A stretch of 64,000 nucleotides of DNA, from assembly GCA_021030905.1 (NCBI GenBank), contig JAGFMI010000017.1:558001-622000 (forward strand), given 5' to 3'. The DNA comes from Pyrenula massariospora (taxonomy: Eukaryota; Ascomycota; Eurotiomycetes; Pyrenulales; Pyrenulaceae). This document shows positions 10,227 through 21,105 of this stretch, piece by piece. The translations under genes were made by a program, and so were the position numbers. The notes under the pieces are model-generated. The model searched no databases. It saw only the letters and a program-made list of their open reading frames with translations, and had not been told where the DNA came from. Positions within the stretch are counted from its first letter, which is position 1; the number at the start of each line of letters is the position of its first letter.

Positions 10227-10844
10227 ATGATGTTAAGCATTTTGGTTGTAATATCCATCTTGACCATTGCGGCCCTAGCGGAAAAAGCTATAGCGGATCA
10301 TAATAAACACGATGGCTTTAGTGAGTTAAAGAAGAAGGATCAATCGCGTCTTGATTACTGGAAAAGGAAAGCAGCCGCCAAACACCGTCGCTCGAAGATC
10401 TCGGATCTATGTAGAGCCTGGACTAGAAATTTCAATACATTCCCCTCAATTGACTCGAACTACGCTTATCCCAGTCTGTTTAAGGCTTTGGACTCTATAT
10501 TAGAGCAGATCGGGAAATATGATACAGAAAGATATGGCGAGTATTTACAGCGAGAAATTGATCTGCCTGGAATGTCGAAGTCTTTGCTTCGCAAACAGGC
10601 TTTAACAGCCTTTGAAAGCAGAATCTATAATCTGGACAGGTTAGGAATTTACATGTCTATAAAATCGAAGCACTAACATTCTTGATCCAGTCTAATCGCC
10701 ATCGGTGGAACGCCACCGGAGGGTACCGGAGTCTATCTTCATATTGTTTGGCCTGAAAATAGATCAGCTTTCTATCTATATGTTGGCCAAAGCCAAGACA
10801 CCACTTTTGTGCACCTAGCTCACCCGTTTCGAGCATCAGGGTAA
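10227..10844 (+). CDS. GIY-YIG-type protein, 5' portion, truncated
   Basis: Exons 10227-10639 and 10691-10844 are joined by a 51-nt intron (GTTAGG...CACTAACA...CCAG), giving 188 residues. The N-terminus is hydrophobic (MLSILVVISILTIAALA), followed by a basic helical region (KKKDQSRLDYWKRKAAAKHRR) and AFESRIYNLD. The second exon starts the GIY-YIG core: GTGVYLHIV then YLYVGQSQDTT. It stops about ten residues after YVGQ, before the catalytic Arg/His part. That later part is found on the opposite strand at 8.7-9.7 kb, with the tRNA-Arg gene between the two. The ATG at 10227 is used because upstream codons are GTG-type only. Probably a disrupted gene; function unknown. Confidence 0.5.
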
Positions 10845-11532
10845 TTCAACTCTATACCACAAAATCGCTCAGCAAAAGATGATCTCATACACCGGACATT
10901 TTCCCCATCTCCGCAATCTATTATTCTGGATATCTCTCTTGGATAGTTCATTTGAACAGCTATGCCAATTTTCGACATACAGACAACTGGACTCTTCGCC
11001 ATTGGGTGCGTCTAGGACCTTGGCCGTTACGTGCAGGGCTTCAGTCAGTGCCGGTAGAATGCAAGGCTTTGCAAATGTCGGGCGGATACGCTGACAATTA
11101 GATTCGAAAGACCAAAAATTTGTTTTCAACCGTGGAGAAATGGCTTCTCAGCCTCAATGCCATCCACTCCAGAAATGGTAGTAGGCCGCTGACTAGGCTC
11201 TGTCCGCCATCACGACCAGGAACCGTGGAGGCAGTTTTGACTTCAGGCTTTCTTCAGCAACGCGCTGCTCTGAAGTCATTGAGCGAAGCTTTAGAGAACA
11301 GTGGGAACTTGGTGTACAAGAACAAGCTGGTATTTCCAGGGACACGTAATCAGTGCCCCAAGCAAGATTGAATTAATTACGTGAACAGGAAGACCTCCGC
11401 TATCCAAATAGCGAAGAGCCGGACCCCGAGAGATGAAAAAACCCCATCAAAGCGAAATCACAGCCGCCTCCAAAGCCATGCAACCTCGACCAAAAAGTCA
11501 ATGAAAACCTAGTCAAACATTGAAGTGATCGC
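10845..11532. other. Spacer, no gene supported
   Basis: This 690-bp stretch follows the truncated GIY-YIG exon and lies 3' of the minus-strand gene at 11533. Short ORFs on both strands (for example 11120-11371) have no features I recognise. Confidence 0.5.
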
Positions 11533-12437
11533 TTAATTCACTCTTAGAGTCTCTTTGTAGAGACTATAGTGAGCATCAAGTGCTTTTTTGAACGAGTCGT
11601 CATCTAGACTCCCGCAATAGACGAACTTATAGTCGCCTTGCCAATTGATGTTCCACGAGCTCCGAAGAGCAATCCACGTACCCTCCTTCATCCGCTGGGT
11701 CTTGTCCATAAAAGCCACAAACGAGTCCGGCTCTTCATCATCTTCGGGCATCGAAGGACGCAGGCGACTGGACGATCGTGTGCGACGATATGATCCAGGA
11801 ATATGTTGCTCCGCTCTGAGCTTACCGTGCTCCTTCTCGAATCGGTGGTCGACCTTTTCATGATCACAATGCACAATTTTAAGACATGGCATGTTCGTCC
11901 GCGTAACACCAATAACTAAAAACGTGCCGAGATGGACATCTGTATTTGTTCGATGCCATATTCTGTATATTTCACCGGCTACAAATTCGTACTTGTTGTT
12001 GTCGCCATAGTGTTCTTCGAGGGGTTCGCATGGTTCTTCGATGGTCTTGTTCCCTTGGGAACGTAGCTCGATTTGAAACGTGACGGCTTCTTGCGCCAAC
12101 TTTTGCAGCTTTTCCTCAAGAGCCAGCATGTCTTCGCTCTGTTGACAAGGACCAGGACCATCGTCACGGGCTCCGATCACAGAAGTAGGTTCTGATTGAA
12201 CTGATCATAAACCAAGTTAGCTGGTAAGACTGATGTATAGGAGAGATCGTTCTGGTCACCATTTGATTCTCGTCTCTCGCTACGATCCTCCATGACTTTC
12301 CTTCTCCCTCTCGGATTCTCGGCGTTTTTCATGTTGGCTGGCGCATTAAATTGGCCGAGGGCCACGCGAGCATCGTCCCCAATTTCTTCAGCGTTGTGAA
12401 ACGGTCCAAAGGTGATATTCACACGGTCGTTCGTCAT
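11533..12437 (-). CDS. Uncharacterised fungal protein, possibly DUF6590-like
   Basis: Two exons on the minus strand, 12437-12260 and 12200-11533, are joined by a 59-nt intron (GTGACC...GCTAAC...ATCAG) that corrects the frame; the product is 281 residues. A variant acceptor 9 nt further in is also in frame. Residues about 70-105 form a coiled segment (MLALEEKLQKLAQEAVTFQ). The region from about 125 (FVAGEIYRIWHR...HLGTFLVIGVTRTNMPCLKIVHC) has the shape of a small fungal beta domain resembling DUF6590 (a motif ending in a Cys plus I/V strand); that match is tentative. A second strand-rich part (GTWIALRSSWNINWQGDYKFVYCGSL) is near 245. There is no signal peptide or membrane segment. Function unknown. 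Confidence 0.62.
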
Positions 12438-13306
12438 ACGGCCCTACTGTGGGATGGTCAAGCATGCGATGACCAGCTTAGTTCGCATATTTGGACGTTA
12501 GGGTATCCTAACTAGAACTGCAGGTAACATCTTGAAGATGTCGAGCCTCGCCATCTTGCGCTATTTTGCCTTGCGGTCGCGAGAAGCGGCTAGATCATCA
12601 ATTCTGCACACCTGGGTTGCAAGGCTGGCACATGGCCGGTCATGGGGATATGTAAGAGAATTGCGCCGGAACCAAGCCCCGCCACATTTGAGCCACTCGG
12701 ATGTTGAGAAGACGTTTCCTGTAATCTTCCCGATCGATTTGTCTTGCATGGCGGAAGAAGCCCCACGATGCTGCAGAGGATCGGTGGCAAGGCTTGTCGA
12801 AGGTGAGGAAATCATATTTCAAGTTGACTATCGCACTACCCAGGACAAAGTCTGTCATGCTATCTCCATTGCCTGAGCCATGCCATAATGGCAGAGCCGG
12901 TAGGTTCAGCCCTTGGCACCGTCGCATTGGCCTCATCATTCAATATGTGCATTGAGCTGATCGAGTACTTCGAGCTAAGCAAGAGTCATGGATGTTGCTA
13001 TCGGCTTGCTTATCTTAAATTTGCCTTGTTCGGGTCTTTCCTCGAGACTTAGGGCCAGAGGACCCATGTGACTGGGAAGGCTCAACTGAATGTGGGTCTT
13101 GAAGGACACAATTCGTGCGAAGGCAACGTTATCCAGAAAAGGCTGTTAGGCATCACTAATATCTTTGGTCATGCCGACACTCCCAAAGACAAATATAGCA
13201 TCGTACTCCGCAGATCTCGATCAATTGTTACTTTTTTCCGCGCGAGGCTGCGAGGCAGGAGTTCATGAACAACTACCGCGGGTTTTAAGACTCCAGCGTT
13301 CCACCA
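12438..13306. other. Spacer, no gene supported
   Basis: This is the 5' flank of the gene starting at 12437. A 114-codon plus ORF (12532-12876) overlaps minus ORFs of similar length and shows no domain. No repeat or RNA gene was recognised. Confidence 0.5.
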
Positions 13307-13313
13307 TATAAAT
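13307..13313 (+). promoter_or_regulatory. TATA-like box
   Basis: TATAAAT lies 134 bp before the ATG of the small ORF at 13447 and is followed by a C/T-rich leader. The spacing is close to that of the TATA box of the pectate lyase gene. Predicted from sequence only. Confidence 0.35.
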
Positions 13314-13446
13314 CATCCGCAACAAGCAGGAATTTGATGGTCGACTCGCCCATCCTGAATTCTTTGTAAACTCCCCCTGAATCTGTATCGTCTCGACTGT
13401 CCGCTCCGCCGAGCACCACTACAGCCATCTCGCTTCGTCTATTTCC

Positions 13447-13722
13447 ATGTTGTCCACCCTAGTCTATCCGATCCGTCAGATATGGGATGACAGAAACATG
13501 TCAGCATATTCCGCAGGCGATGAGAGAACTGTCACCGTTCCCAGAGCCACAACTTCAGATGGAACTGCAAATCAAAGTAGACGCCGAAGCTCTGCACAGC
13601 ATTCACCAAGCTCTGTTCGTCATCTCTCCCAAGCATTAGCAATCGTACCTTCTCGAACGGTTACCGCTCAAAACCGAGACTCCGAACGGCCTAGTGTGAC
13701 TTCTACATATCAAAACAACTAG
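13447..13722 (+). CDS. Possible small Ser/Thr-rich protein
   Basis: A 91-codon ORF starts at an ATG preceded by a pyrimidine-rich leader and a TATA-like box at 13307. The product is polar (rich in Ser, Thr, Arg and Gln) with no signal peptide, domain or Cys pattern. The promoter-like context is the only support, so it may be a lineage-specific small gene or chance. There are no introns in the proposed frame. Confidence 0.3.
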   Translation: MLSTLVYPIRQIWDDRNMSAYSAGDERTVTVPRATTSDGTANQSRRRSSAQHSPSSVRHLSQALAIVPSRTVTAQNRDSERPSVTSTYQNN

Positions 13723-14807
13723 TCATTGTCTTTTCCTTATCCACTTCCAGATTTTCAAATATTGTTGTCACCTAACTATGGTGAAAATTTCTCTAGAGAA
13801 ACCGCGACGTCTAGGGTATCCGGTGGAATATCGGCCAGTAACCGCGACTTAATAGGCCGCAGGGACAACGCACATCCCAGCCAATGGTCTTTTGGCGCGG
13901 GCAAGCTGGTAGTGACACATCGGCGAGTGACGGTGACGAGGGGCTTGAGGGAGGTGAGTCGAGGTTGAAAGCGGTCAAGGGACGGCGAGCGCCAGCGTGA
14001 GCTCGATGTACGTTTTTCGCCGCCAAGATGTCGACCACGGATTTCTATGCTAGCTCTTGGAAATAGAAGAGGTTCAAAGGTTTCAAGGAATAGTTGAACA
14101 GCATTTATAAATGTCTCTTCAGCGCATGCTCAAGCAAGTTATGAATTATTGAACTATCCAAGCCTAACTCTCCCTGTCACCAATAGTCTCATCAGCGCTA
14201 CAAAAGATAGCAACAATGCAAGAAAGATATTCAAGTGCTAGGATTTAGGCAATACGGTTTATCATAAGCTTAACTAGCCGACGGCCTCAGCAAATGCAGG
14301 AGAATGTAATGCCTTCAGACAACCGCGGTCTACCGGCTCAGCCCTGTCACCAAAGGCTTCAGGGCGAGCGCTGGAAGATCGTTTCACCGGTCCTGGATCG
14401 CTCTCAGATCTGTTGACGGGATGATTGACATTATGGTGATGCAAATGGCTCCTTAGGGCGTCAATACGTTCAGCGATCAACCGAAACACGCCTCTGGAGG
14501 TGGAACAGGATTGCTGAACACAGGTCTGTTGATGAAGAAAAAAACTGTAGAGGCGAGGGAAGATTTTTGGCTTTCAGATGCTTGGTGGCTGCCAAGACCA
14601 CCTTTACTAGCCGCTCTAGCTGTAGCGCAGTTTGCGGAGCGCGCTCCTCTAAGGCGACTAGGATTATTTTGATACGCATTTAAACTTAACAAGAGACCCA
14701 TCAGAGATATTGCTTGACTACCCACGTCCAAGCATGTTGCTTTTCCCTCTCACTAATTGAGAAAGAGTCAAGGTATTAGATCAGACCCCTCTGGGCATCC
14801 ATTCACA
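13723..14807. other. Spacer upstream of SNU66
   Basis: About 1.1 kb with only short ORFs in conflicting frames. It includes the promoter side of the splicing-factor gene. Nothing further was recognised. Confidence 0.5.
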
Positions 14808-16829
14808 ATGGCAGACGCTCTCTCCATCGAAGAAATTAACAAGATTCGCATCGCCGCTGGAGCGAAGCCTCTCCCAGTGGCAGAGAACGAACCCTCTGGT
14901 CCCACCTTCAAAGAACAATCATCCTCAGAAGACTCCGATGACGAGCCAGCCAGTACTCTTGCTACAAGGGAAGCCGCAGCGGGTGAAAATTGGCAGAAGC
15001 TACAAGATGAAGAAATCGCTAGGAAGCGCAGGGAAGAGACTGCAGTGAAGATTAAGAAGGCTCGAGATCAGGCGCAGAAAATCGCAAAACTACAAGGCAA
15101 GGGCCTTGGCGAAGAGTCAGATGAAGGCGAGCTTGATACGAAGGCGTGGCTAAAAAACCAAAAGAAAAGACAGAAACGGTTGGAGAGGGACCGCGCTCGG
15201 AAGACGGAAGAAGATCTTGCAGAGAGGGAACGGCTGTCACAAGTACAATATGGCGCCGAAGACTTAGCCGGCGTCAAAGTTGGCCACGAGGCTGCTGCAT
15301 TCGAAGATCTTGATGGAGAGCAAGTCCTTACGCTTAAAGACACGCTGATTGACGGGAACGAAGACGAGGAGGACGAGCTGGAAAATGCTAGCCTGCGGGA
15401 GCAGGAGAAATTGACGGAGAAGTTACAGTTGAAAAAGAGGAAGCCGGCCTATGACCCAAATGCTATAGACGAAGACGGCAATCGAAAGATCCTCTCACAG
15501 TATGACGAAGAAATTGAAGGAAAGAAGCGCAAAAGATTTACGCTTGGTGTTACGGGTGGAAACGTGGAGGATCGGGAAGCGAAACGACTAGAAGTTGGGG
15601 AACGTCTGCGATCTCAGCCTATCGCGCTTGATATTTTCAAGGAGACACCGCAATCAGACTACATGGACCTTTCTGAAGTCAAAATGAAGAAGCCAAAGAA
15701 GGGTAAGAAAAAATCTACAAGACGGAGGGCCGAGGAAGATGAAGATATTTTTCCTACAAATGGGGAAGTAAATGTCATCTCAAATGGAGCGGAAGCTATG
15801 GAGATTGATGGTCAAGTCACACAGCCACAGCGTACGTCAGAAAATGTATCTTTCGTTGACGACGATGATTTGCAGGCGTCACTGGCCGCCCACAGGCGGG
15901 CTACGCTCAAAAAACGGAAACGCCAGCGCCCAGAAGACATTGCTCGAGAGCTTAGGGAAGAAGCTTCTGCAAATCCAGGAGACATGGACATTGACAGAGA
16001 AAATGGCATAGAAGAAGAGGCCGGGCTCGTAATAGACGAGACTTCAGAGTTTGTCGCCAATTTACAGCGGCCTATGGCTCTAGAACAGAAAGCCTCGCGG
16101 CACTCGGTACAGCCCAGCGTGGAAGCTCCCGAGGACGACGATATTGAGATGAAAGCAGATGTACATGATGAAGGCATAGAACATATTGAAGAGACCAATG
16201 GGTCGAAGCGTGAAAATTCTGATGCAACGCCCGACGTCCCTGCTACTGGTATTGAGGATGAAGCTAGTGTCGGGCAAGGTTTAGGAGCTACACTTAAACT
16301 CTTACGAGAACGAGGTCTGATTGAGTCGAAAGATACCGGGGGGCGAGACTCAAGTGCAGTGCAACGCGAACGCAACGAGTTTCTCGCCGTCAAACGCCGC
16401 GTTGAGGAGGAGGCCGACACTTATGCTCGTCAACAGCGTGAGCGAGACCGTGCCTCTGGCCGTCTTGATCGGATGAGTATACGTGAGCGCGAGGAGTATG
16501 CACGCTCCCAGAACCAACAAAGAGACCTGCGCGTCCAGCGAGAGCTTGCTGCGCTGTTCGAGAAAGATTATAGACCGGACGTTCGGCTATCGTATGTTGA
16601 TGACCATGGACGACACATGAACCAAAAGGAGGCTTTCAAGGAGCTCAGTCATCAATTCCACGGTAAAGGTAGCGGAGCAGGCAAGACCGAGAAACGACTC
16701 AAGAAAATTGACGACGAGAAGCGGATGCAAGCAAAGAGCGTACTGGACAGCAGTGAACAATCGGGCTATGGCAACGTGCAAGGAACAATGACACGGCGGA
16801 ATCGACAGGCGGGTGTCAGGTTGGCATAG
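14808..16829 (+). CDS. SNU66: SART1/Snu66 family component of the U4/U6.U5 tri-snRNP
   Basis: A single exon encodes 673 residues from the ATG in context ACAATGGC. The N-terminus LSIEEINKIRIAAGAKPLPV (about residues 5-24) is a HIND-type element, the motif through which Snu66 binds the ubiquitin-like protein Hub1. Long charged coiled-coil stretches follow (about 60-150 and 195-260), then acidic and Lys-rich low complexity. The conserved SART1 C-terminus appears at GLGATLKLLRERGLIE (about residue 490) and at DRMSIREREEYARSQ, YRPDVRLSYVDDHGR and EAFKELSHQFHGKGSG. Family knowledge: SART1/Snu66 is part of the tri-snRNP and needed for pre-mRNA splicing in the nucleus. Length and motif order are normal, with no sign of damage. 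Confidence 0.93.
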   Translation: MADALSIEEINKIRIAAGAKPLPVAENEPSGPTFKEQSSSEDSDDEPASTLATREAAAGENWQKLQDEEIARKRREETAVKIKKARDQAQKIAKLQGKGLGEESDEGELDTKAWLKNQKKRQKRLERDRARKTEEDLAERERLSQVQYGAEDLAGVKVGHEAAAFEDLDGEQVLTLKDTLIDGNEDEEDELENASLREQEKLTEKLQLKKRKPAYDPNAIDEDGNRKILSQYDEEIEGKKRKRFTLGVTGGNVEDREAKRLEVGERLRSQPIALDIFKETPQSDYMDLSEVKMKKPKKGKKKSTRRRAEEDEDIFPTNGEVNVISNGAEAMEIDGQVTQPQRTSENVSFVDDDDLQASLAAHRRATLKKRKRQRPEDIARELREEASANPGDMDIDRENGIEEEAGLVIDETSEFVANLQRPMALEQKASRHSVQPSVEAPEDDDIEMKADVHDEGIEHIEETNGSKRENSDATPDVPATGIEDEASVGQGLGATLKLLRERGLIESKDTGGRDSSAVQRERNEFLAVKRRVEEEADTYARQQRERDRASGRLDRMSIREREEYARSQNQQRDLRVQRELAALFEKDYRPDVRLSYVDDHGRHMNQKEAFKELSHQFHGKGSGAGKTEKRLKKIDDEKRMQAKSVLDSSEQSGYGNVQGTMTRRNRQAGVRLA

Positions 16830-17638
16830 ATAGTCCACTTCAATGTATTGTAGATTCCAAGCGCTGTCTGTCTGCCATTATGCCCTCTCCAAAAGCTTCA
16901 AACAAGAGGCCCCAACCACAACTGCTGATCCAACAAGGAGGTCCTACCCTTGGTGTATTAGAGTGCGTAGGGCTCACGAGGTACGAAAGCAATAGAGAGT
17001 AGACCGTACATCTCCGAAGGTCCACTCTAAGAGAAGCGAACGCCTTGGATGATTCATTACGACCGTTTAGAGTCCAGCTACCTGTGTGAGCTTCGTGTAG
17101 CTGGAGGTTGGGCCGTACAAGGTTTCTTAAGGTGGGCGTGCTTGAACTGGGTGTTTGATCTGACGCAGTTGGAACGGCAAGGAGCCGCGCGGGCGGAAGC
17201 AAGCGAGGAAGCGAGCCAAGGTACAGGGGTGGAGATTAGGAGAAGATTTCCAAATTGTAAGGTTTGGGGTCTCCCGCAGATCCGCCTCTGCACTCGAGCT
17301 AGAAAAAGACGATTCTCGCGATTTCAAATGCTAGTGGCTTACAAGCTACGTAGACACTCGAGCCCAACCACCGCACTGCGAGAATGCTCCAGCGGTGTCC
17401 GAGATTTTAGGCCCTTCAAGTTCAATTGATCAGGCACTACAGATCGTCCATGGCCAACGCTCTCCCGACCCTCCCCCTTCGAAATCCTCGAGAAGAACAA
17501 CCTAGGTACAAGGCCTCCGTACAAGAAGGCAATTTTGAACGCGCGTTAGAATGATGCTTGGATTGGTTTGAGTAACCACACAGTGAAGAGTTGGGACAGG
17601 AGGGAAAGGGGACCGGTAGGAAAGTTCCAAAGGTCACA
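16830..17638. other. Spacer between SNU66 and the acidic-protein gene
   Basis: This 809-bp stretch holds the 3' flank of SNU66 and the promoter of the next gene. Overlapping short ORFs on both strands look like chance. No RNA gene is seen. Confidence 0.5.
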
Positions 17639-20600
17639 ATGCCTCCGTTTGCAAAGTTTCGCGGTCATCGGCGTAACGGGTCAAATCAAGGGTCACCTGT
17701 CCTGAACAGCCCAGAGAGCCCTCATCAGCCGTGGGAGAATGACTCGTCAATACCATCCCACCACTGGCGCATACCACTCGCCTCGCCTGAGAACGGACAG
17801 GAAAACTCAGAGCAAAATGCCTCTTCGACGATCTTCCGAGCCCCTCTCGAATCACCAGATAAAACATCGTTCGCAATCCACGACCGACCTCGAGCGATGT
17901 CTGGCTCGTCTGGCGGTGCTGTCGCGCCTAGACCATTTCCCTCTTCCCTGCCAAATACGAAAATCACTGGACAAGCATATGAATCAAGAGAACATACATT
18001 GTCAACGTCTGGCGAGCAATCACGTACTGGAGGGGAGCCAAGGTTTGCACCCAGACTCACCGCGTCACACGGTTTCGAAAAGGCACACTTGGAAGAAATG
18101 GAGCCAAGCAGGATTCATCCACCAGCACTACCAAAAGCAACCAAAACCAAGCTTAACCTCCTCAACCCGATGTCGCTCTTGGCAAGGAGAAGGTCTTCGC
18201 AGCAAGGAACCGATCATAAGGTGGACGGTGAAGATCTTCATGTGAACTCTTTAGCTGTTCCTGCCATACCTGAGGATTATGATCCGCGGATCCGAGGGAA
18301 GATTGTCCATGATTTCTCAAAGCCTCGACCACGAAAGAATTTCTTGGACGCTCAGACTAGTGCTCCCGGGTCGCACACCGCAAACCAGACTTTGAAAAAT
18401 AGACAGGTTGTAGGTCGTGCCAATCATGGAAGAAATCTCGAGGGAGGACTAGAGCGTAACATACGATCGCCGGAGCATGCTCCTATGTTTAAAGAACATT
18501 TCAACGACGACATAAAGGCTCTGAGACCGGAATCCACTGGTTACCTCCAGTCTCTGGCTATCACCTCTATCAGACATCCCGACCATGACCCGCCTCCCGT
18601 TCCTGCATTTGCTCGAAACCTGCCAACAAGGTTACCTGTGCAAGAAGAGAAACCGCTACCCGAACCACCCCAAAAACATCCACAAGAGCCAAATTTACCT
18701 TCAGCATCAAACCCAATCCGCCAAGCATCACAAGGGAGGAAGATCCCCTCCACTCCCCGGAAATCGCCGTCACCCGGCCCTCCCCTTTCGCAATCGGCGT
18801 TGCCCAAACACACAAAGAGCACCTCTTCGCGATTCAGCTTTCAACTTGGGGGAGGCGGTTCAGTTCAGGAAAAGCTTTTGGAGGAGAATTACAAGCTGAA
18901 GGAGGCTAACAGGAAGGCACACGCTCGCGAGAGCGTAGCCGAGGAGGACGAAGATGATTTCGCAAACTACGACTTTGATGACGATAATGGACTTGAGGAG
19001 CGCATTCCGGGCATCAATGCTGATGCTGGAGAAGATGAGGTGTTTGAAGAGCCTATCCCTGGCATTAACGCTGATGCTGAGGACGATGACTCTGTTGACG
19101 AAGCTCCTGGGCATGGTCTAGAATCATTCAATTTCACACCTTATGCCTTGTCAGCCGGTATGAGTCCTACAGCAACTGACGCAACTGGACAGACGTCACA
19201 AGCCACACCTCGAGATGAGCATGGACAGACCATTGGATTTGCTTTCTCGAAAACTTCTCCGCAGGCAACCAAGCCGGATTTTGGTAACCTTACAAACATA
19301 AGCAACACAAAGATGCTTGACGGGCTGGGTATCACGGCAGACACTGACCCACAACAGGCTGCAACAGATCATCTACAAAACCAGCTGAATGACGATGATA
19401 TCTATTTCGATGACGGATTTATCGCTGATGTCCAACCTGAAGATGGCGACGTTCCTTTCGATGAGACTATATTCGATGACGAGACAGGAAAGATTCAAGA
19501 CATTCCCGCCCAAAATGCTGCAAGACTAGCAGAGGCCATCCACTCACAGTCCAAACTAGGGGATCAGACCGCGCTTACTGCCAACAGAAATCCAGGGTCA
19601 CCGGGATTACCGTCGACAAATCAGACATCTGGCTTGACAGAAGGCAATCTCGAAGCCTTTCATAATGCTTTAGCTAACGCTGCTACCGCGGCAGCTGCCG
19701 AGGAAAGGAATGTTCACCAAGACAGCATTGATCAAGCCTCCGAAGAAGAATTCGACTCTGAAGCACGGTCAAATGTTCGCGACTCCGGGCCAGGTCTAAC
19801 TTCAGATGACAGCCAAATCAGCCCAAATGTAAACAGATCTACGATAGAAGATTTTGGCGATGACTACAATCTTGATGATGACATGGAAGACGACGCGATA
19901 ATTGCAGAAGCCAATGCAGAAGTCCTTGAGAACGACGATGAGGGCTTTTATGGTCAGGAATTCGGCTTCTATGCCCGTTCTCACAACAAGGGTAGCTCTG
20001 ATTCAGTCCATGGTGGCTTCTTTGGTCCAAGAGGTATGGACAACGTGCACAGAAGTCACAGTGCAAAGGCCAACTTCCAGGAGCCCAGCTTGACTCCAAT
20101 CACCGAGCGGAGCGAGTGGAGCCACCGTAACTCTTTAGCTTCGCTGCACGCGTTTGGAGTACCACAGTCTGCACAGTCACTACCAAGTCCAGCTCTAGCA
20201 AATCTGATCGAGATGGGAGCATTAGATGAAGACATGAGCCTTGATGCGCTTATGCGTCTACGTCGTGGTGCATGGGGAGGTAGCCAAACGAGTCTTCAAA
20301 GCGCAACAAGTCAGAACAGCTCTCCTGTGATGTCTCAGATGCCGTCTCACCCACTGTCAGCCGGTCACAACATCGATCCTGCGGCGGCTATGGGGAGCTC
20401 TGTATACAGTTTGACCGGCTCAGCTGGCATTCCTGAGTCTGAAGAAGATGACGATGGATATGATCTGCAGTACGCAGAGAGGACAATGACACAGAATACT
20501 CCGAAGCGAAATCGGTCGGAGATGGTACAGTCTCCAGATCAGCTCCAATCTGGACCATCGCCATTTTCACCACCAATAGACGCCGGCGGAAAAGGACATA

Positions 20601-20743
20601 GCAGACAGAGTAGCGGAGCGGAGAGTGTGAGTTACTCGAGGGATCCAGACGGGTCGGGTAGATGGATGCTGGAAAGGAGAAGAACAGGAGATGACGGAGA
20701 GGTAGAGGTCATCGGGCGCGAGTTTCTGTCAGGGGGCATATAG
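17639..20743 (+). CDS. Large acidic low-complexity protein, unknown function
   Basis: One exon encodes 1034 residues, starting at the ATG of MPPFAKFRGHRRN (upstream codons in frame are TTG-type). The N-terminal 400 residues are rich in Ser and Pro and basic. A short predicted coiled coil (EEKLLEENYKLKEANRK-like, about 415-435) follows. An internal duplication sits at about 452-490, where IPGINADA occurs twice within acidic runs. The middle region has repeated D/E clusters (NDDDIYFDDGFIAD, DYNLDDDMEDD). The C-terminal third has short conserved-looking blocks (ERSEWSHRNSLASLHAFG, ALMRLRRGAWGGSQTSLQSA) and ends VEVIGREFLSGGI. There is no membrane segment or known domain. It looks like a conserved filamentous-fungal protein that may be a phosphorylated scaffold, but I cannot assign a role. 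Confidence 0.8.
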   Translation: MPPFAKFRGHRRNGSNQGSPVLNSPESPHQPWENDSSIPSHHWRIPLASPENGQENSEQNASSTIFRAPLESPDKTSFAIHDRPRAMSGSSGGAVAPRPFPSSLPNTKITGQAYESREHTLSTSGEQSRTGGEPRFAPRLTASHGFEKAHLEEMEPSRIHPPALPKATKTKLNLLNPMSLLARRRSSQQGTDHKVDGEDLHVNSLAVPAIPEDYDPRIRGKIVHDFSKPRPRKNFLDAQTSAPGSHTANQTLKNRQVVGRANHGRNLEGGLERNIRSPEHAPMFKEHFNDDIKALRPESTGYLQSLAITSIRHPDHDPPPVPAFARNLPTRLPVQEEKPLPEPPQKHPQEPNLPSASNPIRQASQGRKIPSTPRKSPSPGPPLSQSALPKHTKSTSSRFSFQLGGGGSVQEKLLEENYKLKEANRKAHARESVAEEDEDDFANYDFDDDNGLEERIPGINADAGEDEVFEEPIPGINADAEDDDSVDEAPGHGLESFNFTPYALSAGMSPTATDATGQTSQATPRDEHGQTIGFAFSKTSPQATKPDFGNLTNISNTKMLDGLGITADTDPQQAATDHLQNQLNDDDIYFDDGFIADVQPEDGDVPFDETIFDDETGKIQDIPAQNAARLAEAIHSQSKLGDQTALTANRNPGSPGLPSTNQTSGLTEGNLEAFHNALANAATAAAAEERNVHQDSIDQASEEEFDSEARSNVRDSGPGLTSDDSQISPNVNRSTIEDFGDDYNLDDDMEDDAIIAEANAEVLENDDEGFYGQEFGFYARSHNKGSSDSVHGGFFGPRGMDNVHRSHSAKANFQEPSLTPITERSEWSHRNSLASLHAFGVPQSAQSLPSPALANLIEMGALDEDMSLDALMRLRRGAWGGSQTSLQSATSQNSSPVMSQMPSHPLSAGHNIDPAAAMGSSVYSLTGSAGIPESEEDDDGYDLQYAERTMTQNTPKRNRSEMVQSPDQLQSGPSPFSPPIDAGGKGHSRQSSGAESVSYSRDPDGSGRWMLERRRTGDDGEVEVIGREFLSGGI

Positions 20744-21105
20744 AGCACGGCAATACCGGCGGAACTGTGTGCATACTATTGTGATATATTTTGATATATT
20801 ATACTAATATTTATTCGAGGACATAGGCAAATGAAGTTTTGAGTATCAAAGTTGAAGCGGGGATTGGGGATGGTGCTCGTGCTTGTAGGGATGACGCTTG
20901 GACTGCGTGATTTTCAAATCGGGTAAAACCGCGCTCTCCGCGTTTGGGGCATCTGTACCGACCAACCCGAGCTTGTAGAGATCTAACGAACTCCTGACTC
21001 TTCGTCCGCATACCTGGGGATGCTCGTCCTTTCCACCAATTCTTCTTTCACCTCACACTCATTCCCTTATTCATTCCTCTAGTCGCCCGTAGCTAGAGTA
21101 TCAAT
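20744..21105. other. Short spacer and KGD1 promoter
   Basis: This 362-bp stretch between two plus-strand genes includes an AT-rich 3' flank (20780-20815) and a pyrimidine-rich leader (TTCTTTCACCTCACACTC) just before the KGD1 start. No further feature is seen. Confidence 0.5.

Noticed and set aside
8740-10844. GIY-YIG portions as part of a Penelope-like retroelement
   Set aside because: No reverse transcriptase sequence is found nearby, and the N-terminal hydrophobic and basic region does not fit such an element.
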